NCBI GenBank assembly: GCA_026874595.1
Contig: CM049322.1
Span: 31,931,340 to 31,995,339, forward strand
Reading direction: 5' to 3'
DNA length: 64,000 bases
Source: Sipunculus nudus
Taxonomy: Eukaryota; Annelida; Sipuncula; Golfingiida; Sipunculidae
Part shown: positions 24,195 through 34,091 of the stretch, piece by piece
How positions within the stretch are numbered: the first letter of the stretch is position 1
Layout: each line of letters opens with the position of its first letter
Position numbers and translations under genes: made by a program
Notes under the pieces: generated by a model
What the model was told of the DNA's origin: nothing
Database searches by the model: none
Seen by the model: only the letters and a program-made list of their open reading frames with translations

Positions 24195-24500
24195 ACACAG
24201 CCAAGCAGCCAGACCATCCATCCGAGGGAAAGAAAGTATTTACATCTTTAGGACAAGATATTTCTCTGTTCCTCTCTGTGGAGGCAAATCTGATTCCTGT
24301 GACCTTCAAATGGTACCACAGTCAAGGACAAAATGTAACAAGGGTGGCAGATGATGGACATATTTCAATATCCAACCTGGCTCTACAGAGCCGGTTAAAC
24401 ATCACGAACGTTACGATCTCACATCTTGGCAACTATACAGTACACGGAGCAAATGGAATTAGAGATGGAAGCAACTTCGTTTTCTTTCTTATACCATATG
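24195..24500 (+). CDS. Gene A exon 8: Ig domain 7
   Basis: The acceptor 'gtattttgcag' ends at 24194; 306 bases, phase 1-1, ending before a weak donor GTCATT. Features are SLGQDISLFLSVEA, VTFKWYHSQGQ and LGNYTVHGANG. The usual Cys pair is replaced by Leu (SLFLSV) and His (YTVHGANG). The gene B domain lacks it too (VLLQLNV, YSVHASNG), so this is a family trait and not decay. Potential N-glycosylation sites include NVTR, NITN and NVTI. The gene B counterpart is 54753-55058. Confidence 0.8.
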
Positions 24501-24618
24501 GTCATTATATTTACCTCTGAATTCTTCTCATGTTTTCTCAAGTGAAAGGTCTATGGCCTCCTGTTTTTCCAGATAACCTTGTAAGCGCCACGAGTGCTTA
24601 ACTGTTTTGGAATGTAAC

Positions 24619-26466
24619 GCTCACCGTTTGTTAAATTATATTCTGGTTTGGTTATTTTGTCTATAATTTCAGTTTTAATCCTCCTCCTGAATGTGTTAAT
24701 GTATAAAAATTTTCTTGATCAACAAGCATTTAAACCTTTACTCTACCTACGTTACATCGACGATATATTTCTTATATGGCATCATGGTCGTGAAAACCTA
24801 TTAAAATTTTATAGAGATTTCAATAATTTTCACCCCGACATAAAATTCAAAATGGAGTACTCCGTAGATAGGATTAATTTCCTTGACACCACAGTAAAAT
24901 TAACAGATGGCAACATTCACACATCTATTTACCGCAAACCCACCGACAGGTATAATTATATCCATCCTACTAGTTGTCACCCACCCCATGTTGGTAAATC
25001 CATTATATTCAGTCAAGCCATAAGATACAATAGGATATGTTCCGACATATCCGATAGAAATCGAAACATAGCGAAACTACAAAATATTTTTATCAACATG
25101 GGATACAAACAGAAAACGGTAGAAAAACAAATAGGAAAAGCCACTAAAATCTCACGCAGCTCTCTACTCGCCCCAAAAATCAAAATAGAAAACATTTGCA
25201 CACCGCTAGTTACAACATTTCATCCCCGCATACTAAAACCTCTAAAAAGAATTACCCACGATCTGCAACCTTTATTAGAATCGGACCCTACATTAAAACC
25301 TCTCTTTCCCGACACACCACTCCTCTCTTTTAAACAACCCCATAATCTACATAAAAAATTAGTACAAAATCAAAGCTTCAGATATGAAAACACTAACGGT
25401 ACATTCCCATGTAAAAGACCGCGCTGTCGCACATGCCCACTCATAGTCCGCATGGAAACCCTAATTATCCATGGTGCCAAACACACTATTCAGGGACACT
25501 TTGACTGCACCAGTAAAGGTGTAGTCTATGCCATCCTATGTAAAATATGTCCAGGAGTTATTTATATAGGCGAAACCAGCCTAATGCTAAGTCTTAGAAT
25601 AAATGGCCACAGACAGTCCATTGAAGCGCTAGACACGAACTTACCGGTCGGAGAACATTTTTCTCAACAGGAACACTGGCCAGAATGCATGCAGATTTGC
25701 GTTCTAAAGGGCCACCTTACCGACACACGACAACGACAGATATGGGAACTGAAACTGATTGATAAATTTGACCCCATAAGGAAAGGATTAAATCGCGATG
25801 CCGGTTTCATGGCACACTACAGACATTGAGACATACCATAATATTAATAGCACCGAACGACCCCTCCATATTGATAATGACTTGACGTCATTCCTCATGC
25901 ATACGTGCACATTCCCGCCACTGATACCGCCGTGTTGTGAGATCACCTCTCAAGCTTACACACAATAATAATATTAAGTAATCGACAAACGTCATCATCT
26001 TATACGTAAACTTTCTGATACAGACTTTTTAATATATCATTTAATACACCATTTACATATGGATTATCTCTATTCATAATCATGGACTTGCACAACCAGA
26101 TCGCCACCACATTAGTCGTCAATCATCATCAACATTGAGCCGATGAGCATAATGAACTTTAAACCTTTATTATGTCAGAGGACATGAACTCAACATAATC
26201 CGGACAGTCATAACCTAGCATTATGGGTAAATAACAATGACACACTCGGAACCTGGGTCAACATGATACAAATTCAGAGTAGCCAATCACAGATCCATAA
26301 CACTATACCATGCATTATGATCATTAGAAATTGTCTATCTAACATATATATACAGCCGATTTCTATACCTTTCCACTTGACACCTGATGAAGAAGCTATA
26401 AGCTTCGAAAGCTCGTGGTTGAATTAAACAGTTAGTCAACACTAAGGCGTCTTCATTCTGTTATCT
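24619..26466 (+). mobile_element. PLE3: Penelope-like retroelement, 5' truncated, long open frame
   Basis: A continuous frame of 393 codons (24648-25829) contains the RT YIDD box (24753-24764), INFLDTTVK, the Cys-rich CKRPRCRTC segment and the GIY-YIG endonuclease (about 25515-25580). The RT palm upstream of motif C is missing. The first 90 bases (24619-24708) are an antisense piece of the RT N-terminal region, the same inverted junction seen on the PLE1 side near 19712-19805. Several residues (for example NMGYKQ, EKQIGK, SRSSLL) match PLE1 and not PLE2. It lacks the RT core, so it is not autonomous. It opens copy 2 of the tandem duplication. Confidence 0.85.
26379..26421 (+). ncRNA. Hammerhead-ribozyme-like motif in PLE3
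   Basis: Identical core to PLE2: CTGATGA at 26384-26390, the GAAGCT/AGCTTC hairpin, GAAA and GCTCGTGG. Its conservation in all three copies shows little about selection because the copies are young, but the motif is intact in each. Confidence 0.55.
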
Positions 26467-26471
26467 ATATA

Positions 26472-26545
<74 letters not shown>
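26466..26545. repeat. TA array at right edge of PLE3
   Basis: Long TA repeat after the PLE3 end, longer and less interrupted than the copy 1 array at 22285-22359. Array length difference partly accounts for the small offset differences between the duplicated units. Confidence 0.9.
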
Positions 26546-26548
<3 letters not shown>

Positions 26549-26998
26549 CTCCTGGTTACTTGCTTTTTGATAAAATAAAAATTGAAATAGTTTTGTGTGC
26601 TGACTTACTGCCACGTTTTACATAATAGCAAATGAATCTGACGTCATTGTTCTCAGTGGTGTCATATCACATTAGGTAATGCGTTTTATGGATGGAAGCA
26701 TGGTGAAAATGTTCTCAGTATTCCTAAAGATAAAATATTTACTGTTAAATCCCATTAAAAGCTGATCTCTTTTTAAGGTGAAATCAACATCCTCAATTAA
26801 ATCCCATTTCAGATTGTAACAAGATGCCAATTTTCCATTTTTCAAATGCGCTAAAATTATCCACTGGACAACGATACAATCAATTGAAAACAATAAGCCT
26901 CACTATAACAGTTTTAGTAAATGATAGACAATAAATAGTTTTAGAAAATTGTTAACTGACTGTTTGCTTTCATTTTGATGCCCCAAGTTATATTTCAG

Positions 26999-27277
26999 AT
27001 CTACACTTGACCGTGTGTCAAGTTCAGCAGACCACCGAATATGAACAACTCAGCATTAACTGTTCAGCTGATGGATTTCCTACGAGTGTCACTTTCAGTG
27101 ATTGGAGACAAATCAGGGGCACACATGATCGGATAATTCCCTGGACTAGGAAGACAGGATATGTATTTTACCTAGAACTGGAGTCAGTGGAGTATACAGA
27201 CGCAGGCCTTTATATATGCCGGGCTAAGAATGAACCATTCCCCAAAGTTATGGCCCAGCAGAATGTTGAAGTACGAT
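26999..27277 (+). CDS. Gene A exon 9: duplicated Ig domain 6'
   Basis: Near-identical copy of 22809-23087, with an intact acceptor 'tatttcag', donor GTAAGT, phase 1-1 and frame (LSINCSADG, TFSDWRQI, TDAGLYICRA). Only a few coding changes are seen, such as CPVQ to CQVQ and SMNC to SINC. If spliced in, it would give the receptor a second Ig6. Confidence 0.8.
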
Positions 27278-28384
27278 GTAAGTATCTACCTACCCCATAC
27301 AGACGCTACTTTGTAAACAAAAATGAAAGGATAACTCTTTATCAGAATCCCTTATTTTTCAAATTTGAATTACATTGGGTTGTCCCAACCAATTAGGTCA
27401 TGCATGGGTATTTATTGTCTTTTTTTAGCTGAGCTACTTATGAAATGGGTGATCAAAATTTTTGACATCCTCTTGTTCATGCACTCCCCTGTTTTTATTC
27501 ACTTTAATGACATGTAATTTAAATGACTTCTGGTTCATAAGAGTTTAAAATGGTTCATGTTATTAATCACACCGTTTTACGCAAGTGCTCTGACTGGACT
27601 CGCCGTGTGTAAAGCTCTAAAGATTAAAGAACAGCATAGAAGATCATTTGCAAATGACCTGGTAGAGGCTATCTTTTAAATACAAGGAACCAATAAATGT
27701 ATTAGTTACCCTGTTGATTGCATTTAACATATTTTTCCAAATGCGTACTCTGCTTCCACTCTATGATAACAAAAATCTACCTTATCACTTCATTATTTTC
27801 TCTGACACATGTGATTTGAATGAAATGTGTTTACATATTTTAAAGCCCCTTCCGTAGGATTTTCAGATTATTTTACTACATTATCACCATATCTCACCAA
27901 TACCTACTCTTTCTTTCTTTACCAGACCTAAAGTTCATGCTGTCACAGGTTACACTTACAAGCCGAATGAACCGATATGTCACTTATGACAACTTTTCTA
28001 GAAATGTTGCATTCATTCATGTTATGATTAATCAGACATCAGACGCTTGATATTAAATTGAATATATAAAAAGAAAGTCACTTGTAGAGATTTCCCCGGT
28101 GTCCCTCATTTCCTTTCTCACTGTAAGACACGAATGTTTCTGGTCAGACTTTAATATATACTATTTTTTTATTTACCAATATTTTATCGATATATGGTGC
28201 AAATGTAATTGTGACTTCTTGTTCCATTTCTGTCAGAACTGGTATCATCAGGTGACATTAGATCATAGTGTCAGTTTGTGTTGATTAGCTGACCATTATC
28301 AACATTTGATCGGTTGGTTAATGTGTTTCATGAATATGAATAGCAAAGTTTTAGTATCAAGGTCTTTTGGATTGTATTTTGCAG

Positions 28385-28690
28385 ACACAGCCAAGCAGCC
28401 AGACCATCCGTCCGAGGGAAAGAAAGTATTTACATCTTTAGGACAAGATATTTCTCTGTTCCTCTCTGTGGAGGCAAATCCGATTCCTGTGACCTTCAAA
28501 TGGTACTACAGTCAAGGACAAAATGTAACAAGGGTGGCAGATGATGGACATATTTCAATATCCAACCTGGCTCTACAGAGCCGGTTAAACATCACAAACG
28601 TTACGATCTCACATCTTGGCAACTAAACAGTACACGGAGCAAATGGAATTAGAGATGGAAGCAACTTCGTTTTCTTTCTTATACCATATG
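28385..28690 (+). pseudogene. Gene A exon 10: duplicated Ig domain 7', broken
   Basis: Copy of 24195-24500 with the same acceptor. Two lesions separate it from copy 1. HLGNY is followed by a change of TAT to TAA (28624-28626) at the Tyr of the F strand, and the base after the exon is A instead of G (28691), which destroys the GT donor. The other domain features (TFKWYYSQGQ) remain. It probably no longer contributes to mRNA. Confidence 0.75.
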
Positions 28691-28953
28691 ATCATTATAT
28701 TTACCTCTGAATTCTTCTCATGTTTTCTCAAGTGAAAGGTCTATGGCCTCCTGTTTTTCCAGATAACCTTGTAAGCGCCACGATTGCTTAACTGTTTTGG
28801 AATGTAACATTCAAATCCCTAAAGAACTCCCCCTTGGAGTCTACATTTTACCGACTTTCTTGATCTTAAACGACTGTGAATTCCTGTGGTGTCATGCAAG
28901 GATGATTTATTTGATGATTTATATATAATTTTTTTTCATTTTGCACATCCAAG

Positions 28954-29257
28954 ATCGTCCCGGGGCACCATTCATCGACCCTGAAAGAAGCTTTCCTACG
29001 CTAGTGTCAGTTGAGATATGGTGGCGAGCCAACTTTAACGGCGGTTATGTGCAGACTTTAGCGTCCACTACGCTGAGTTGGGAATGCAATACATGATATA
29101 CCAGTCGGGTCTGTTGGATCAAGGTTACAACAAATATAATAACACCAGGGTGACTCCACTGAGACCGGAAACGACCTACACATTTAAGGTGATGGCGCAC
29201 AATGGACATGAAGGAGGTTCAAGCACCGCATCAAAAATAGTAATAATCACAACTCTA
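28954..29257 (+). pseudogene. Gene A exon 11: FN3 domain, frameshifted
   Basis: The acceptor 'ttttgcacatccaag' ends at 28953. The domain starts RPGAPFIDPERSF, continues VEIWWRANFNGGYVQT, and is then interrupted by loss of one T in the run at about 29056-29060. The second half in the other frame reads LGMQYMIYQSGLL..., TTYTFKVMAHNGHEGGSS. Gene B has the uninterrupted equivalent VGYVQTFSIHY. The TYTFKVMAHN segment is the typical FN3 F strand. The 3' boundary is uncertain: the site matching the gene B donor reads GTTTTG, a weak donor, and other in-phase sites are not clear. Confidence 0.7.
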
Positions 29258-29567
29258 GTTTTGAAACGAAATTATTCAGCAAGTTTTGCTTGAAATATAA
29301 CCAAAGAGCGACTATTCATTTAACTAATATCATAAAACAGGTTACCGCAGTAGAAGGCGTAGACTATAAAATCAGATTTAATGCTAGGCAGATAATTTTA
29401 TTGCATACTGAGCTTTGAAGATGAGAGCTGAACCTGTGCTGTAAACCTTAAGCTAAAGCATGTGCAATTATGGAGGTTAGAAAATATGTTCTGTGTTCAT
29501 TACAAAATAAATATCCCAGAATTGAACCAGAATTTTCTTAATAGAAATAATTTGAATCCTGTGACAG

Positions 29568-29882
29568 GGAGGCCCACGGTGGATAATACAACTAAGAATG
29601 TTGTTCGTCATGGCAGCACGGCATATCTAAACTGGCAGAAGCCACAGGGGCCATATGATGCACAACGTATATACCGGTATGATACTACAAATAAACAAAA
29701 GAAAAGAAACACTGATACATGTACCTCTCCAAATTGCATTTCTTCTGATGCTTTTTCTGTGGATACCACCAGCTACAATCCAACTGGACTAGCTGAAGGA
29801 CGGAAGTATCAGTTTGAACTTGTTCTGTTCTACAGGGGAGATGTTGTTCAGCGACAGGGATTTGTTGAAACTGTGACAGGCG
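29568..29882 (+). CDS. Gene A exon 12: membrane-proximal FN3-like domain
   Basis: The acceptor 'cctgtgacag' ends at 29567 and the donor GTATGT starts at 29883; 315 bases, phase 1-1. It encodes RPTVDNTTKNVVRHGST, AYLNWQKPQGPYDAQRI and GRKYQFELVLFYRG, a beta-sandwich pattern with the Trp and Tyr positions of FN3 plus a Cys pair (DTCTSPNC). It is clearly homologous to gene B 52986-53299 (AYLSWGRPSGNYDEQRI, SGCIPPSC). Intact frame, and it directly precedes the transmembrane exon. Confidence 0.75.
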
Positions 29883-30007
29883 GTATGTAATACCTTATTT
29901 CATTTTATTACTTCAGTTCCACCTTGTATCTGAACTAATGTTCTGGTGATAATTCCGGTTTACCTGATCCATCTTATTAACGAAACTTCTCTTGTGCTCT
30001 GTATCAG

Positions 30008-30130
30008 ATTCGCAACCATCCTCATCTTTGGCTGGACCTGTTGTAGGAGGCGTTGTAGGGGTGTGCATTGCTTTAATCACTGTCGTAATAATAATAAAAA
30101 TCGTTATAAGAAGGCGCCATACACCAAAAG
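30008..30130 (+). CDS. Gene A exon 13: transmembrane helix
   Basis: The acceptor 'gctctgtatcag' ends at 30007 and the donor GTAAGT starts at 30131; 123 bases, phase 1-1. It encodes a short polar stem (DSQPSSSL), then a hydrophobic Gly/Val/Ile-rich stretch (AGPVVGGVVGVCIALITV, then VIII), then a basic stop-transfer stretch KIVIRRRH. This fixes the type I topology: Ig/FN3 outside, tyrosine tail inside. The GxxxG-like spacing could favour helix packing. No counterpart exon is found in gene B. Confidence 0.8.
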
Positions 30131-30451
30131 GTAAGTAATCAATGAAAAATCATTGATCAAATATTCTGATGAAACAATTTTTTATATTTTCATTACCATT
30201 CCATTGCAAATTTTTTTAAGTAAATATTGGCAGCTTTCATTCTAAAGTGGTTTCTTTCCTTATATGGAATGAAATTTATTTCACGGAAAAATATCCGTCA
30301 TATCAATACATAACACATATATCTGTATATATGTGAAAAGCTCTCCATAGATAATTATTTGTAATTTAGACTGCACTCCGAAGGCTGAATGAGTAGTTTG
30401 AATGGAAACTCACAAAAATGGTATTTCATAGATCATTCATGTTGTCGGCAG

Positions 30452-30511
30452 ATCGGGCCAAAAATGATCAAGGGAGGCCAGTGTATCAGAATGTGAGTCC
30501 AAGTATAGAAG
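30452..30511 (+). CDS. Gene A exon 14: tail exon 1 (YQNV)
   Basis: 60 bases, phase 1-1, between 'tgttgtcggcag' and GTAAGC. It encodes DRAKNDQGRPVYQNVSPSIE, containing one YxxV motif (YQNV). YxN motifs are typical SH2 targets of the Grb2 type. It is the first of five consecutive very short cytoplasmic exons. Confidence 0.65.
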
Positions 30512-30719
30512 GTAAGCAGAAAACGTATGCCTATATTTCGTTCTATATGTTTAACATAGAATCGGCGTTTCTACATCATATTATATGTACGACTAAAAAT
30601 ACGATTCAAGTAGAGCATATGAATTAATATGCGCGGCACGGCTAATGACAATTTACGTGTCTTTTAGCGGCATCGTCCTATTAGATGTTAGGCGGAATCG
30701 ATTCGAAGACAAGAAAAGG

Positions 30720-31910
30720 TACGCACATTTTGTTTGTTGCTTGCCGGGATCAAAGGCTTCGGCAAGCATGTTGGTCAGTTGCGTATGTCTGTTTGTCTGT
30801 CGTTCTGTCTGTTTGTTTGTCATCACTCTCCTGGCCACAATTTTGCCACAATCACCTTGAAACTTTCAGGGATAATGGAAAGGAATATTCTTAGGTGCCC
30901 TATAGTTTTTGGTCAAAATAGGTCAAAGGTCAAGGTCAAAGTCATCAAAACTTCTCAAAACGTTTTTTTTTCTTCATATCTTTGTGACTGTTAACTTTGT
31001 CATTTCTAAAGCAAGAGAGATCTAGTTTTGTGCATCAGGTAGCATTCAACAAGTACTACAAGATTTTATTAAAAGTTTTGCAGTATCTCGTAAAATATCT
31101 CGTGAATAGAGATATTTCGAGATTTCATTCATCTAGCGCCAAAGGCCACATTATTGCAGAAATCTTTTTTAAACTGACATATCATAAGTCCTACGCTAGT
31201 ATCTCGAAATTATTTTTTCATTTTTTGAATATGGCTGCTAGGGGGCGCTGCACACATATCATTACGTTGGTCATATCTCTAAAACCCACAGCCTCAATTA
31301 CATGAATTATAGCTTAGTTTTTCCTCTGTGTCTTCTCCATGACCTAGTAATGTCATCTGGTTAATCTTGTGTTACTTTGTCTGTGTGTCTGTCTGTCTGT
31401 CAGTTGTCCTCAAATCCGCCTGCTTGCTGGTTCTTGCGTCTCATATATAGCATTCTACAGGACACAGTTTTTTTTTCAGGAATCATTTTAAAACTGGTAC
31501 ATCTTATGTGTTACACTAATATATCAAAACAGACTTTTCATTTTCCGGATATAGCCACTAGGGGGCGCTGCACTTTCACCTCCCCAACATATCATGTTTT
31601 GGCTATATCTCCAAAATTATAAACCTTACCTACATAAACTATCGCTAATTTTGCTCTTCTTTACCTTCGGCACTTTTGTCTGGTAATCTGTTATCACAGA
31701 TGTGCCAGTATGTCTGTCTGTTCGTTTTTTGTGGTCAGCTTTGTCTGCTTACCTGTTCTTTTGTCTCATATGTCATTCTACGGGCCAAATATTCTCAGCA
31801 ATGGCCCTGAGTGCCATTCCATTGATAGAAAACCGACAATATGTTCTGTCTTTCCGTCTGTGTTTCACTTCCGATTTCCAGCAAGTTCGACCTATGGTGG
31901 TCTAGTTTAA
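30720..31910. repeat. Degenerate TGTC-rich repeat units in intron
   Basis: Three related stretches each start with TGTCTGT runs (about 30787, 31379 and 31706). Two of them share 'agggggcgctgcac' (about 31238 and 31558). Near 30919-30945 there are four close AGGTCA-like half-sites. Several short frames run through here but none has coding support. This looks like an intronic dispersed repeat of the kind common in molluscs. Confidence 0.5.
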
Positions 31911-32825
31911 TTATGATTACTTTACAGTAGAAGTAGAACAGACTGTATAATGATTAGTTTTTTTTGTAATTTTAAATCAAAAGGATAAATAATGATTATA
32001 GAAAGGAGGTCACAGTTGAATAAACATAATCTTATTTCTTTCGTGTATCTAAAATAAAACACTAGATGGCTGCTAGTAGGAATAAATAGAAAAAGAAATC
32101 ATTTCAAGGAAATCATAAGGGCTTTTCAGTTATTGAAATCTGAGTTTTATATTCCACTTTTCTAATGGACAGACATTAACTGTATATGCCATTAACAGCA
32201 TTTGTGTTAAGAAATATTAACAGCTTATTAGTGCAACAATTAAACGTGTTTAGATTCCAATAAACGAAAGGCTATAACATTAAGTTTAACTATAGCGTGT
32301 ATATAATTCACTTTGTTGTCGGAAACCAGGTTCTATTCAGAGTATGTTCGTGTACGTGCACCTGAACGGAATTTACATTTTGATTTTTTTTTTCATTTTG
32401 TAATACCAACGACCAGAGTGATCTATTATAGGGAGAGGCTTATTAAATCTGGGACAACTATGGTATTGCATAAATTGCCAAAGGATCTGGAATCACACAC
32501 CAATATTTTAATGTGTAAATGGACGTTACTCTAATTTATGGAGTGTATATATAAACATGTCATAGTAAGTACCATAAAAATAATGCAGCGTTCATAGCTC
32601 CTGTGTACCTTTATATGAATATTTTGAGGTTTACATGTGTACGCAGAGTAAGTGGCATATTAATTTCCATGAAAATGTTAATAATTTTATTAATAGTAGT
32701 ATAAGTGGTAGGAATAGCAGTAGATATGCTAGTAGATATAGTAGTAGTTGTTGTAGTTAAAGTAGAAGGCAAGGAAGGGGGCAAGGAGGTCTATTCAATC
32801 ATAACAAATATAAACATTTTTGCAG

Positions 32826-32894
32826 AAGAAACGTATCAGGAGCTACAAATCCCTGATGAGTATGAAGTTGTGCAACACAGCATAATTACACAAG
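32826..32894 (+). CDS. Gene A exon 15: tail exon 2 (YQEL, YEVV)
   Basis: 69 bases, phase 1-1, between 'aacatttttgcag' and GTTAGT. It encodes EETYQELQIPDEYEVVQHS and ends IITQ. It has two tyrosine motifs, YQEL and YEVV, five residues apart: close to an ITAM layout but shorter than the usual 6-8 spacing. The EYEVVQ segment matches gene B QYEVIQ (52079-52147). Confidence 0.7.
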
Positions 32895-33070
32895 GTTAGT
32901 TTTAGAATAGAAGGTTGAAATATTCTCTCAGAGTAAAAAAAAATAAATTTTTATTTTATATGGTCGTGCAGAACTCTACTGTATTATAAACATAATATGT
33001 GATGTACATATTTGACTAGCCCAGGCATATTTAGCAGGAATGTTAAAGTAAAGGTATCTATTTTACCCAG

Positions 33071-33127
33071 AACAAACTTATGAAGATATACCAGAAACAA
33101 AGAAAATTAACTTGCAGGGCGAAACAG
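33071..33127 (+). CDS. Gene A exon 16: tail exon 3 (YEDI)
   Basis: 57 bases, phase 1-1, between 'attttacccag' and GTGAAT. It encodes EQTYEDIPETKKINLQGET with one YxxI motif (YEDI) in acidic context, a good general SH2-ligand context. Confidence 0.65.
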
Positions 33128-33593
33128 GTGAATATTTTATATTTCACATATCAAGTATTATGATAACTTCTTTTAGGACTATATTGCCAATTGACTGAAC
33201 ACCTAAAGCTGTTGTTACCTAATTCTCCATCTGATAAATGCAAATGAATAAATATGAGATCCATTTACTAATACCTCGCATTATTGGTCAGAACTATAAG
33301 AAAACAACATGTAATTTGATTGAAGTGATATATCATCACTTAAAGCTCACTTTAACGTAGGAACGAAAACGTTCATTTATGCACAGGTCGTTTATATGTT
33401 GATATGTTACTACATAGGAGCAAACCATCCAAAGAGCACTCGGCTCATCGTAACAAAATTGCCTGAAAGAAGGAACTTAACTACATTCCTTTAGGCCACA
33501 CTTCTTGTACCGTGAATCATAGTCCTGCTTTGCTTTTTCTTTTTATTGGTTTTACAGGTAAATACTTTATCATTGTCACATGTCTGTTTCCAG

Positions 33594-33659
33594 ATACGAC
33601 AAATTATCAGGAGCTAGATCGGAAGAAGGATTCAAAGGAATATGAAAATACTATCAGTG
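33594..33659 (+). CDS. Gene A exon 17: tail exon 4 (YQEL, YENT)
   Basis: 66 bases, phase 1-1, between 'tgtctgtttccag' and GTCAGT. It encodes DTTNYQELDRKKDSKEYENT and ends IS, with YQEL followed eight residues later by YENT. The NYQELD segment repeats the core of tail exon 2 (TYQEL), which suggests that tail exons arose by duplication. Confidence 0.68.
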
Positions 33660-34023
33660 GTCAGTTTAAAGCTTTAAGCATGTTATATACGTTATTATTA
33701 CGAAGACTCTTCGTTGTACCTTACTCTTCATTATCTACACATCAGTTATTATTTTCCTCGTCTTTTCAGGTTTCAGCATTTTAAGTATATCACGGCTATG
33801 TAATACTTAAACTGTCATTAGTTGTAAGTTGTAAAATTGTTAATTATCTAGACAATGCTATCCAATGATAAATGATGAAGCCCTTGATAATCCTGTACAG
33901 AATTGAGACTGGTGTATGATTGTTTTTGCCCCTAAAAGACTTTATATTCCAGCAAGTAAAATGATTTTATTCTTGAAAGATTTATATACAATTTTCAATT
34001 ACAATATAGTTTTTTTTTTTCAG

Positions 34024-34091
34024 ACGGGCCAGCGAAAACGTATGAGAAACTCAGATATGACACGGGCTGCAGTTTATCCACAACAAATTAA
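34024..34091 (+). CDS. Gene A exon 18: terminal tail exon (YEKL)
   Basis: The acceptor after a long T tract ('ttttttttttcag') ends at 34023. The frame gives DGPAKTYEKLRYDTGCSL and ends STTN with TAA at 34089-34091. YEKL is a YxxL motif, and a second Tyr follows in RYD. It is the last coding exon seen. No definite poly(A) signal is assigned; AATAAA-like strings occur at about 35245 and 35660. Confidence 0.65.

Larger units (their letters stand above)
20530..24618 (+). repeat. Tandem segmental duplication, copy 1
   Basis: The PLE2 3' portion, TA array, exon Ig6 and exon Ig7 are repeated about 4.19 kb downstream. Exon starts 22809 and 26999 are exactly 4190 apart. The two copies are nearly identical by eye, in introns as well as exons, which indicates a recent event. 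The copy ends at ...aatgtaac (24618), where copy 2 begins. Confidence 0.9.
24619..28808 (+). repeat. Tandem segmental duplication, copy 2 (4190 bp)
   Basis: PLE3, the TA array and second copies of exons Ig6 and Ig7. The copy ends at ...aatgtaac (28808), after which unique sequence leads to the FN3 exon. Differences from copy 1 include the changes that damage Ig7' (28624-28626 and 28691). The first 90 bases differ from the PLE2 equivalent, as described for PLE3. Confidence 0.9.
10083..34091 (+). pseudogene. Gene A: Ig-superfamily receptor, damaged or dependent on exon skipping
   Basis: Gene-level entry joining the exons listed below: signal peptide, Ig1-Ig5, Ig6-Ig7, duplicated Ig6'-Ig7', FN3, FN3-like domain, transmembrane helix and a tyrosine-motif tail. 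The protein would be a single-pass type I surface receptor with an extracellular Ig/FN3 stalk and a cytoplasmic tail suited to SH2-type signalling. Nearly all exons are phase 1-1. Disabling lesions are a TGA in Ig4 (15720-15722), TAA in Ig7' (28624-28626), loss of the Ig7' donor (28691) and a 1-base deletion in FN3 (about 29056-29060). Each lies in an exon whose removal keeps the frame, so a functional skipped transcript cannot be excluded. Ligand and named orthologue are unknown. The layout recalls CD22-, Siglec- or CEACAM-type receptors, but that is likeness of architecture, not proof of homology. Confidence 0.7.
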
